This document shows, piece by piece, positions 11,669 through 23,584 of a stretch of 64,000 nt of DNA. A model generated the notes under the pieces. That model did not search any database, had not been told where the DNA came from, and worked only from the letters and a program-made list of their open reading frames with translations. Each line of letters opens with the position of its first letter. The stretch's first letter is position 1. A program made the position numbers and the translations under genes. The DNA comes from Xestospongia muta (Eukaryota; Porifera; Demospongiae; Haplosclerida; Petrosiidae). Location: assembly GCA_963693285.1 (NCBI GenBank), contig OY848917.1, positions 5,032,118 to 5,096,117 on the forward strand. The letters run 5' to 3'.

Positions 11669-13206
11669 CAGAAAAAAATATATGGCTACATTTGTAACAG
11701 TTACCAAACCTATAGATTATAATCACAATTGCTTCAAATTTTCATTTATATATATACTTTACATTTATTATAAACAATTTCACAGCTTTGATTATCACTA
11801 ATACATGTAACCTCACATGTTAAAATTTCATACATTTCATATTTCTTATAAATAAGACATTTTCAGGCAAATACATTTTATAGATTGAAAAAAAATGTTA
11901 CTACTGTCTTTGTAGTTGTAATGCAGTAATCTCAACATAAATTCTAATTTAAACCAATTCCAAAAATATAAATGCCGTCTATATAGCTTAAATCACTTTA
12001 GATACTCTATGCACATTATTCCAACAGTAGACTTAAAATTCATTTAACTAAAAGTTCTTATGATTAGGGCTTATGAAAAGTGATCATTTGTTGTTTTTTT
12101 TTAGGAGGTGACTTGTTAAGCTATTTAAAACGAAACCGAACAACATTAGTAGTACTATCAGATGAAGAAAATGTAAATAATATAGTACAAATGAACACAC
12201 TGTGACTTAAATTTTCCAACACTTTAGAAAGAAAAAATTGAAATTCAACTATTGTCCATGTGTCTACAAATAGCTAAAGGTATGGAATATATAGCTGAAC
12301 AGAACCTTCTACACAGAGATTTAGCAGCAAGAAATTGCATGTAAGTTCATTTTTGCAATCAATAATCATCTTTATTTATAATGTTGCTAAACATATCAAT
12401 ATATCAATATACCAATGAACATATCAAAATTCACCAAAACTTGGCAATCTGTCTTGTCAAAGTAAATGTTTTTCATATAGGATTGATCATCAAGGTATTA
12501 TTAAGGTTTCAGACTTTGGACTTTCTAAAAGTTTATATGAAAAGATGTACTTCAGACAAGATAAAAGTGATGGAGTTAAACTGCCTATCAAATGGATGGC
12601 AATTGAGAGTATTGATGATGGAATATTCTCAGAAAAGACTGATGTGGTAAATTAGTTTTTAAAATTTTTCTCTTAACTAATGAACATTTTTTCTGGTATA
12701 TTATATAGTGGTCTTATGGAGTCACATGTTGGGAAATATTTAGTGGTGGAAAGGTTCCATATGGAGGGATTACTCCAATTGGTTTGCTTAAAATATTACA
12801 GGAAGGTTATCGTATGGAAAAACCAAACAATACAGCATGCTCACAAAAAACGTAAGTTAACAAAATTAGCACTAGTTTATGATTGCAATAGTAATCCTAC
12901 TCACTTTATAATGCTTTGTGATTTGGCTTTTCATCCTCTTCCTATATATAGATATGAATCAGTAATGTTACAATGTTGGAATAGTTCATCAAATGAGAGA
13001 CCTACTTTTTCAGAGTTGGTGATTACTATTGAGAACATGTTAACATCAATGGCTAACTATATCGATTTCAATCAGTTTACATTAGAAGTAGAAGAACAGA
13101 AAGGTTAATTCATATTTGTATAAAATTTGTTTGTTATTGTAACACTTTATTTATTATTATTATAGGAATAGTGAGTACTACTGATGAGGAATCATCTGAG
13201 CTGTAA
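4932..13206 (+). CDS. SRCR-NIDO-SMB-SRCR-SRCR receptor tyrosine kinase, copy B
   Basis: Exons: 4932-4995, 5075-5245, 5677-5835, 6414-6547, 6813-7112, 7351-7591, 7652-7879, 7979-8063, 8188-8273, 8377-8541, 9460-9654, 9988-10149, 10366-10591, 10781-10848, 11010-11114, 11163-11243, 11436-11579, 12105-12172, 12228-12340, 12481-12646, 12709-12851, 12952-13103, 13166-13206 (1098 residues; reference copy here). Signal peptide 1-22; SRCR ~24-132; NIDO ~133-356 ([10 protein letters not shown], then the TFTIFIY strand); basic [13 protein letters not shown]; somatomedin B ~378-431 (CYCDSLC...DCC); SRCR ~433-544 and ~545-662; membrane helix ~691-718; YVN at Tyr749; kinase ~788-1070. Seen: K820, E837, HRD D925, DFG D943, PIKWMAIES. 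The kinase is closest in pattern to MET/AXL types (GLxxDxxPxx[15 protein letters not shown]). Activation loop is LYEKMYF. Single-pass surface receptor by inference; ligand unknown. All introns are GT-AG. Confidence 0.9.
8542..9459 (+). other. Intron 10 of copy B with GC-richer shared insert
   Basis: A 918-bp intron. Its middle (about 8800-8950) is GC-richer than the surroundings, with GGGCCACCT and GGGGCCCC runs, and recurs almost unchanged in intron 10 of copy C (about 20725-20870) but not in D, E or F. It may be an old repeat insertion inherited by the B/C pair; no termini or coding capacity were recognised. Confidence 0.5.
11613..11665. repeat. (TA)n microsatellite in intron 17 of copy B
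   Basis: A near-perfect AT dinucleotide run of about 50 bp just after the exon 17 donor. The same tract occurs at the equivalent place in copy C but not in A, D, E or F. Confidence 0.95.
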
Positions 13207-14339
13207 AATGAAAAAAAATTCAAATAATGTTATTTTCATGGATTATTAATCTTTGTTTATCAATATATTTTTGATTGTTTTCATTGGTATGTCTTTTTAA
13301 CTATCCTACAATCAGCAAAAGTGATTTATACTATGACAAATATCCTATTTGGAACTAGAGGAAGTAGTATCAAATAAACTTCTAAAGGCAAATTTAGAAT
13401 GGATAAAGTGATTAGCCACTTATGGGAATATTCAAACATCTTAATATATATCATCCTGGAAGTCAATTTGCTTCCCCTCACACTGCCCACTCATAATTCA
13501 TTTCTGTGATTCCTTTATTTGGTATCCAGAATCCTCATTTATTCAGGAATATTATATGCCCTTTACTATGCTCTGTTTCTGTAATGTTATTGTTGTGCTT
13601 GGGTCACTATTCCTTATTTCAAGTAAAGTTTATTATTAATCAAGTACCTGGATCTATTACAATAATACAAAATGTTTAAGGAGATATCACTGTACTTGTC
13701 ATCATATCTTTACAGTAGCAATAATTGCTATTTCTATTTTCTCTAGTATATCAATAATGTCTTTAAACGTCTCTTCTTCTACTTTACATAACTCCTTTCT
13801 TTACACTGATGATTTCATTCTGTCAATTTTCATGATTTGTTCCTTTGTTCAGCATGCATGACCTTTTGTCAATGAACTGTCATTTATTTTTCCATGTGCA
13901 TCATCTAACAGTAAATCCTCTAAGTTTTTAAGTTTATGCTTTTCTTATTCTATTCCATACCTTATTTCACCAATTCTCTGATTATTTTATTTCTAATACA
14001 ATGTACTCTCATTCAGAGTGTTACATCATTTATTTATCAGAATTTGGAGTCTCAGTTCAATCTAATTTTTCCTCGGCTAATCATTTTTAGAAAAGTCAAA
14101 TAGTAATATAATGTCATATGAGTTATATGATTTCATTCTGTCTTGCTTTTGGATGAGAGTAACCTTTATAGTGTCTTAATGTAATTTGTGTTATCAATAG
14201 TTGCAAAGTACTGAGATTAAGTTTCAGTTTATTTAGGATTCCTTGACAGTCGTGCACTTTGATCATTAATGACATCACAGGAGGTACCTGACAACATGAT
14301 TTATTGTCATGTGATAATGATAATAAATGCACTATATAT
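13207..14339. other. Spacer 3' of copy B, near-identical to spacer 3' of copy C
   Basis: No gene seen. From 13207 to about 14180 the sequence matches 25111-26060 with only scattered differences, which marks a recent duplication of the whole unit. The minus-strand ORF at 14123-14332 is spurious. Confidence 0.75.
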
Positions 14340-15572
14340 AAATAACTAATATTCTCGATTAATTATGAATTCTAGCTAAGTGAATTAATATCAAGTACAT
14401 ATGTTAGTCATATTATTTTGAATTTTATCTAGGGATTGTGAATGAGAGATTTCGTGGATGTTACTTAATACATCAAAGAATTGCCGACAGAAGCTAGCAA
14501 ATTGTACTTCATAGGATTACTACAGTTATGAACAGGATGTGAAGTAAAAAAATACAGGATGTCTAAGTTAATTAACACCTTCACAAAAATGTTTGTATGG
14601 TTAAGTTTTGACACAGGAACCGCAACGAAAATACGGTTTAAGAACAGGATGAGAAGTGACAAAAATACAGAATGTTGGAAGTTAATTAACACCCTAATAA
14701 GATGTCATATGACACAGAAACTTGCATAGTATTCATTTTAAATTAAAGTATGCACTTCCTTTGATGGCGACTAACTAAATTGCCAAGCCCATAGTCTAGG
14801 CTAAGTTTATTGCTCATAGTACCAAGATCACACAATAATTATAATTATACAAATTATTACAACTGTTTAAACCTAGTCTTTTTCTGGATGGCATGATTGT
14901 TACATAACAGAATGACACAAAGGTGTGAATTGTAAAAAAAGAATTTAAAAATATGTTTTTTTAATGCTCCAGAGCAAGATTCTAAAAGAGTGGGCACAGT
15001 ACCCCTGTCCCTCCTCCTATAAGATCCACTACAGACATCACATAAATCATATAAGTATATCAAAGGCAACACCTGACTAGTATCTAGCTCAATATATGTG
15101 TTGAATATATAAAAAAGGAAAAAGATTTGCAGAAGTCCACATATCAGAGAACTGACCAAAGTTGTAGCTAGAATGTGTAGTGGCCACAAGGTGAACAGCT
15201 ATTTACTTGGTTGTACTGCATATGCTCCTACCACCAACCCAATCTCTATGTCCAAATATTATATTCTTCCTATTAACTTATTCAGTTGTTTTAAATAACA
15301 CATCCAACAGTCCATTGTCTAAATCAGCTGAATTAGCTTAGAAACATTAACTTAATTCTTGTTAATATTAAAATTATTCTTAATATTATTTCAGTACCTT
15401 CAGTCAGTATTTTAGTCAATATTTTGTAACTAGTACAGTAGGAACTAAATGTATTAATTTGCACATAATATACTTTTTCTATTAAAGGAGCAAATTTTTT
15501 CTTTGCAGAGTTACTATCAGCTACTAATCAACAAACTAATACTATTTTCATTACCTTCCATTGAAATGTAAT
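14340..15572 (+). pseudogene. Relic of a further receptor copy (promoter block, intron 2, broken exon 3)
   Basis: Promoter-block sequence with TTAATTAACACC-type motifs (14568-14575 and 14682-14689) runs to about 14820. It then switches directly to sequence matching intron 2 of copies D and E (compare 14840-15480 with 28136 onwards). An acceptor TTTGCAG follows and the first ~50 bases of exon 3 are readable from 15509 ([11 protein letters not shown]). Thereafter the match becomes gapped and is lost by about 15572. Exons 1 and 2 are deleted, so it cannot encode the receptor. The NQQTN reading is that of D-F, not of neighbours B and C (NRQTN). The long minus-strand ORF at 14857-15189 lies inside this intron-derived sequence and is not a gene. 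Confidence 0.72.
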
Positions 15573-16266
15573 AATTTTGTCATGTTTCAATTCAGAAACC
15601 ATTTCAAGGTATAGCATGCACAGACAAAGTAAAATTACTTTCTCAAGAGTGGATGAGTGCTACTGAATGAGGAAGATATATCTTTATTCACAGAATTACA
15701 GAGAGATACCCTCCCTGATATTGAGCCATTTGTCATAACAAGATTGTTAGTATTAAGTAATTAAATGTTTCTCTTGGGAACTATATCTGCTAATCACCTA
15801 TCAACTTTGTCATGTATTGGTGAAGTACTGAATTTGGAATTATTTAAGAAACTAATGGGAATTTTATGTAACAGCAAAATATCCACTGAGAACACAGATG
15901 AAAAATATATGTCATATCCTTGATACTAAATAGAGTTTAATCCGACTCTCTTAGCAAGGACAGAGCATCAATGTATGTATATATACATTGAGAAAGTTCT
16001 AGAACACACACAAAGGAATATAGACAATTAGACATAATGACTAAGATATGATATAGACACTTATTAAGTCATAATTCAGTGAAATTGTTAATTCTTCCAC
16101 AATAGTCACGTTATTTCATGCTTTGAAATCACTCACGTCATATACTATGTTTAGGAACAATACGTTTATTACGTATTTCGGCGTAAAACGCATGTGGACA
16201 TCCTGTTTAGCCTAACCATATCGTATAGTATCTTTGCACTGACAGACTACAGCACCCTAACTAATA
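15573..16266. other. Unassigned spacer between relic and copy C promoter block
   Basis: About 0.7 kb that is not obviously shared with other spacers, except for the last ~50 bp (ACTGACAGAC TACAG) which recur at about 26840-26860 before the copy D promoter block. No ORF, RNA gene or transposon end was recognised. Confidence 0.4.
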
Positions 16267-16753
16267 ACTAATATGCTCGCTTAATTATGAATTCTAAGTG
16301 AATTGATATCAAGTATATTAGTTGTATTATTTTAAATTGTATGTAGAGATTGTGAATTACAGATTTCGTGCATGTTACTTAATACATCACACAATTTCCG
16401 ACATATGCTAGCAAATTGTACTTCATAGGATTTCCCCATTTAACAGGATGAGAGTACAAATATACTAGATGTGGAAGTTAATTAACACCTTAACAAAAGT
16501 GTTTGTGTAGTTAGTTCGATAAGTAAACACAATTACGTCAATTTTGGGGTCTAGTGTATATAGTATTAATTTCACATTGAAGTATACACCTCCAGTGACG
16601 GGAAAATAGATAAAAGTGCTAACTTTGTCAGTCTAAGCTAAGTTTCTCGTCCAATGACTAGATAGTGTCTTTTATAATTGTATATGTAGTTAGTTTTAGT
16701 AATTAAGACCATATTATTGAAGACCTTTAGTGTTTTCTAGCATATATTTTGAT
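16267..16753 (+). promoter_or_regulatory. Conserved promoter-proximal block of copy C
   Basis: This ~480-bp block recurs upstream of D, E, F and in the relic. Shared elements, in order: a TTAATTATGAATT stretch, AACAGGATGAGAG, GGAAGTTAATTAACACC (core 16478-16485), ATTTTGGGGTCTAGTG, GTGACGGGAAAATAG, a TATAATTGTATA stretch and CCATATTATTGAAGACC just before the ATG. ACAGGATG resembles an ETS-type site, but no factor can be named from sequence alone. Confidence 0.55.
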
Positions 16754-18075
16754 ATGAAGACATCTTTGTGGACTTCTATTATTATCTCAATACTTTTATC
16801 TCAACTAATAAGGAGTGAAGGTAATCACCAGTATAACTCATTATATGATTCAATGTTGTTACTGTTAATATACAATTATACTTATATTACATTTTATTCA
16901 CGAAATATTAATCGCAGTATTACAATACAATAGATTTACCATTTAACTTAAATGTTCTCATTTCTTGTTTATCTATGTAGCTCAATGTACTGATGGTACA
17001 TTAGATATAATTAATCAAGATAATGACGATGTCAAAGACAATGGACAACTCTTTATTTGTTCAAATGACACATGGTTTCCTCTCTGTTCTAATGACTTTG
17101 ATAATTATGAAGCACAAGCAGCATGTCGTCAACTTGGATTTGTAGATGGAAGTAAGTTATGACATAAAAAGTTTTGTATTATAGTTATGAAGTCTGATAT
17201 GGCTAAAACATTTATTTGTTAATGGTGTGCCAATCAAAGCTTGCTACAATAGTAAAGTGAAGATTCTAATATCAAGTTAGTTTTTCTGATATTAAGTAAC
17301 CAACAATGAAGATTGAAGGTTAAATAGTGGCAAGTGGACCTATCCTAACATTATATATTAATTTTATTTGCCAGACATATGTGGTTTCACATGTTAATAG
17401 TATGGCTTCCTATTAAATGAACAAATCCATATAATGGAGGTACAGGTAAACAATTCCTTTTATAGCTACAATTATTTGCATTTCAAGAAGTAAATGATAT
17501 GTGTTTACTACTATGTAATTAACACCAATTTATTAAAACAAAGTATCCATATACTCTTTTTATTCAATCAATGTGTCTTTTATAGAGTTACTATCAGCTA
17601 CTAATCGACAAACTAATACCACTTTTATTGATATTATTTTCTATTGTAATGGCTATGAAGATCATCTCACTAATGGTGGATGTACTAATATAACTAATTG
17701 TACTTGTCTATCACAACAAGGAGCACAACTGCGATGTTATAACAGTAAGAATTATGAGCACTTGTTCAATTTACTTTTTATATCCAATGAATTTTGTTAA
17801 CCCTAACCACAAGTATTATGATGATTTGTAAGAGATAAAAATGCTTAAGCTTTTTTGCCAACTTGTTTTGCTCACAGTTTCTAGCATTTTATATGTATAG
17901 TCTTCCACAGACACTACTGCTAAGCTAATTGTAGCTGAAGTCAGTGTTTCAATGTGAAGTCAATATCTTTAAAAACATTTATGATTTACTTCAAGCATAA
18001 TCTTGTTATAATTATCAATTTAATATCATTGCATAAAATTTAATATACATCTTTTTACATCTTACATACTTTATG

Positions 18076-18119
<44 letters not shown>

Positions 18120-21100
18120 GATTTGCTAATTCATGTTTGCACTCAGATTTAAATATAAAGTTATTTTTAATGATTTAACCTAAGTGTTATAATTCATGAG
18201 CATTTATAAACAGTATGGCAAAATTTCAAATAGAAGAACAATAAGCAATTATTTATTAGTGCCATACTTTGATAGAATGTAGCATTAGCTTATTCATTTA
18301 TAGATATTACAATTAGTGTATGGTATTACAAAATTCTCTTTATAGGGTTTCTCTCATTTCTATCTGATGATTTTACTGGGCCAAAAACAATGGTTGAAAT
18401 TGAAGAAGGGTCTAGAAGTGCTCCGTTCAATCTTACTGTGGGCATACCACTTGGGACTGGTACAGCAATGATTGGACATGTAAGTTGAATCATTTTACTT
18501 CTATGTAAAAAATATTTTAAAAGGGCCTTGTAATTTTAATATCACTTACAACACAAAAAAAGAAAATTTGTTGTACAGTAAATAGTGCAATACACAGCAT
18601 ATTATACTCAATGTGAGAACATCAATGTAAAACAATGATTTCTTTAATGAGTGACATTACCGTATTTATTAATTCATATTTGCTTTGCTGTCTGAAGGAT
18701 GATTTGACATTAGAATAATAAAATGTTTTATTTTTATTTCAGTTCTATGATAATGGAATGATTTCCTTTGGTCCTAATATTGTAGAGGAGTTTGCATCCA
18801 TAAGTTTGGATGCTAACATGATTTTTGATGTTGTTTTACCATTCTGGAGTAAGTCAAGCATTAACAGGCGAAAAAATGGAGAGTTTGAAGGAGAAATACA
18901 CTTGAAAGTTGACCAAAACTTACAGTCACCTCTGTTTACAGTAGTTGACAGATATATTCAAACAAATGGTGGTAATGATGGAGTTAACTTTACTGGTGAA
19001 GTACTGTTCTTTGTGAATTGGCAACAAGAAGATAATAATGAGGTTTGTGCATAATTATATGTAATAGGCTTTGGATATGTCTGCGTTTTTAATTGAATTA
19101 ACCTATATTGATATGACTGGTCTTCATTAATATTGATGCTATATAAATGAAATAGCTATAAAGGTTATACTGAAGTGAGTGCAATTCTCATGCTCAAAAG
19201 GATTTAATAAAGCTACCTTTCAATATATTCAGTGTATATTTTTAATTCTGTATGAAATAACATTTTACTTTTGCTTTTAGGAAATAGTATTTCAAGCTAT
19301 TATTATCAGTAACTACACAAAGACATTCACAATCTTTATATATAAGTGTGATCCTACAATAAGACCAATTAATGCTATCATTGGATACAGTATTGCTAAC
19401 TTTAGTTCTGAGACTTTTCGGTATTCAGAGACACCATTCACTCAAAAAATGGCCTGTATTAATATTCAAGTTAATGTGGAATATTATAATTTGATATACA
19501 GCCTAACTAAAAGAGTACCAGGTACCCCCAACTTATAGATATTGTATACAACTTATTTGTTATCTTGAATGACTCTGTAGTAGACAATAAAAAGAAGAAA
19601 CGAAGCACTATGAAAATAGTAAAGAGACAAACAGGACTATGTGCTAGTGCTAACCTAGCACTATCAAGCTGTTGTAGACCATTTCAAGATCCCACTAGTT
19701 CATGTCGTGTTATTGATAATAATGGTGAGAGTTGTTACTGTGACTCACTGTGTTTTGAAAGAAATGACTGTTGTGATGATGCTCCAGTTCAAGCTCCTTG
19801 TGTTCCATGTAAGTAATATACTGACAAATTTTATTTACAATCACATTTAGTATTATCATCAGTATATATACCATAGTTACATGAGTTATTGATTGAATAC
19901 ATTACAGTATGTACAAGTGGCACAGTTAATCAAGCTGGTGATACTTATTATCCTCGAGGACCAGTTAGTATATGTCAAGATGGACTACCAAGGTAGCATT
20001 TATCTAAAAAAGCAGCAATACATATGTAACTGAGATTGATATCACAATGCATCATCAATAATCAAGCTCATACTGATACAACATTAATAGACTCTATATT
20101 TGTACTTACTTAATAGGTTTATACGGCAATCAAGTTCCAACTTTTCTTTAATAAGTCAAACTGTAGTTTGTCAACAAATACTTCATCAGATAATAAGACA
20201 AGGTAAGCAATATAGAATTGGTAGTGAAGGTATTAGTTATCAATGATATGATGCTTATAACATACAGTATCATTTGTCATCAGTATTCTAATCTTTTATT
20301 TACAGACAAGATAATGCCACGAGTTCGTACACAATCATCCTTTTTAGTGGATCGCAGAGAAATAAATTGTATTGGAATTGAAAAGACAATACAGAATTGT
20401 TCATATTCAATATTAGAATCCCATAGCCTTTTAAATTCAATAGATGTTCTTGCTCATGTTAATTGCAGAGGTTAGTTCTTTGTAATGACTTTATGCATGC
20501 ATCGCAACTACTAACCATATGACAACTTATAATCTACTTGACTATAATCCAACGTTATGCATATATGAAATAGTAAATATAATGGTTTTAATTTATAAAA
20601 TTAAAGACACACATATATATAGTTAAAATTAGATAAGGTCATGCCTCTTCGTCAGTATGACATGTGGTGAGAGCTGCATTCCTTTGCTTGAAAAAGAGGC
20701 TTTATTTATAAGAATAACCAATTCTAGACAGGGCCACCTACATTTATAATAGAATTGGCCAGGGAGACAAGTCAACATAGTAGCACCTGAATTGGCAAGA
20801 GCACCTGGGAGATTTTAATTTGCCCTGGGTTCCACAATGAAGGGGCCCCTAGACTGAAACTCATCTGGAAGTTGTTATGGATTACTTATCCTAATGTAAA
20901 ATGTCAGTTTTTGATTGTTATTTAAATCTTGCTTTCTAATTTACAGAGTATGTCCACCTGTATATATTTGTCTGGGGCTGGTCGTAGTGGGGTCTGAAGT
21001 TTAATATTAATGCCTTGCATACCATTAAGCCTCCTGGCAGCTCTGTGTAGCACCGTTTATGTTAAACATTTGGTTATTTCATGATAGAGTCCGACATATA

Positions 21101-23524
21101 GATATTTGTCAAAATGCATACATAATTGCTTTCATTATATGTTCCAGGAGCTTTAAAAGAAGAGCTATTTTTAAAAACTCTTGTTTCATTATGGTTCTGA
21201 AGGAAGACAAAAACCAATCTAATTTTATTTCAAATTTACCAATTATTCCATCGAGCTTAAGTATAACCACTTAAAGCATTTTGTCCTCCTAGACAGGTTT
21301 CTAAAGTGAATGAATATGTTATGTGTTTGACATCTATTCTTTATGTTTTATGTGCATATCTATAACTTATCCATAGATTTTATAGCAGCTAATGCTTCAA
21401 GTTGTATTAATGGTGCATTAAGACTAAATCCACTTAATGAGTTGTTACTGGCACCTACTCAAGGATTAATAGAAATCTGTATTGCTGGAATATGGAACAG
21501 AACATGTTCATCTAATATTCGGAATAGTGATGCTAGATTTTTATGTACAATGATAGGACTCTCATCAAAACGTAAGTTTAAATTATGCACCAATTCAACC
21601 AAAGTCTCTTCATATTAACTTTGACTATGTTTTATGTAATAATTTTACTTAATTTTTTATATATCGAATTAATTCAATAGTACTTCCTATGAATCTAGTG
21701 AAAAATGCAATTATAAGTTACAAAGTTATAGCTATATTACCTATATGAACTAAGTATTAGAAATAAGAAAATGGAACTTACTCATAATACAAACCTCTGT
21801 AGCATTGAGCATTATATTCTTTTCTGGTATATATATTTTTACTACTAACCATTAAATTAATATATGTACACATCAATAAATTCTGCTATTCCTTTTTGTA
21901 GCTGTAGGTACAACTGTAGTGGCTATGATGACCAGTTCAGGTATTACAACACTTCAATGTAATCCCAATATTGCCAGATCATTAAGAGATTGTACAATAC
22001 AACAAGGGATTTGTTCTGAATCTGTTGTGGCTGCAATTGCTTGTGGTAGCTCTGTTATTACTGGTGAGCTGTATGATATTTATGTATGATAAGGACTATA
22101 GTAATTGTTTTGCTGTAAGATAACTATGAGCTGCCTATTGGACAAAATTAAGTATTAAATTTGAAGGACTAAATGTATTAATTAAAATTAGTATCCTTTA
22201 TGTTGTCATCACATGAAGATTATTGAATTAATATATCATTTATTATTGAATATTCTTATGTCAGTATTCATTTCATTTATAGTATTTCCTGTACTTTCTG
22301 TCACTCAAAGTGCTACCCCTACTGATACTCCAAGTCCAACCAATAACAATCAGTTACCTGTTGTGTACATAGGAATTGGTGTATCACTGGCTGTGGTAGT
22401 AGTCTCTGTAACACTGATATTGTTACTAATACTGATAATAAGAATACATAAAAAAGATTTTAAAAGAAAAATTCAGGGAAATTATGAAGATTCATCATCA
22501 AGAGAACTGTATGTAATTCAAATAAATGGAATACTGTTAATATTTGCTTAAATTATTCAAGATGATCCTAATGTTTGTTTAAAGCATATTAAACTAATGT
22601 TTGTGCAGATTGTACAAGTATTGACCTTCATGTTGAATACTTGCTCTCTGTCATATTACTGTTATTATTAAAGTAATTATATGATGATTTCTATAGTGAA
22701 CAGAAGAGCTCTTCAAACATTCGATATGTTAACAGTGTACCACTCTCTTCTACTGTTCCCTTATGTAAGTAATTTACATAAATTCAATAAACACAAGTGT
22801 ACTAATGAATAAAATTCTGATAGCTAAAATGCAAACATTATTACTTATCTGATCTTGCAGGAGGAAATACTTTTTGTTTTAAAATTTCCTAAAGCAATAT
22901 TATTTTAAATTAATATCATCACATAGGGAATATGTCAACTTTAATAAAAGGAGACTTCTTAGAAAATTTAGAATCATCAGGACTAATAATACCTTACAGT
23001 CATCTCAGAATATTTGACAGTTTGGGTCAAGGTATGCACTGTACACATATGACAGTCATTTGTATCACATTTCTTGCAGGAGAGTTTGGTATTGTATATA
23101 AAGCTCATTTATTTAATGAACATGGAATGCCTACTGATGTAGCTGTCAAGACACTTAAAGGTCAGTGAGTAAGTAGTAACAAACAGTTGAACTGAAACTA
23201 AATAAGTACAGTCATGACACTATGATGACAAACACATGACTAGAAGTGACATTTGAAGCATAATTATAATTTATTTGTTTGCATGACATATGCATACAAT
23301 GTTTGCATGATATATGCATACAATGACAATTTATTATTTCTATTTGTAGGTACTTATTCTCAGGATGATATCAATGATTTATTAGTTGAGAGTCTTAAAA
23401 TGAAACAACTGAATCACTTCAATGTAATGAGACTTGAAGGAGTCTGTCTTGATGCTGGTCCTGCACCTTTTATAGTACTTCCATATATGGCTGGTATGTG
23501 TGAGTAATATTGTACAATTATATG

Positions 23525-23584
<60 letters not shown>

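Noticed and set aside
14857..15189. 110-codon minus-strand ORF
   Set aside because: It lies in sequence homologous to intron 2 of copies D and E, where the frame is not conserved; no domain seen.
16730..16753. N-terminal extension of copy C (and the same in D and E) starting at an upstream in-frame codon
   Set aside because: The upstream codon is GTG. The downstream ATG gives a clean signal peptide and is the one aligned in all five complete copies.
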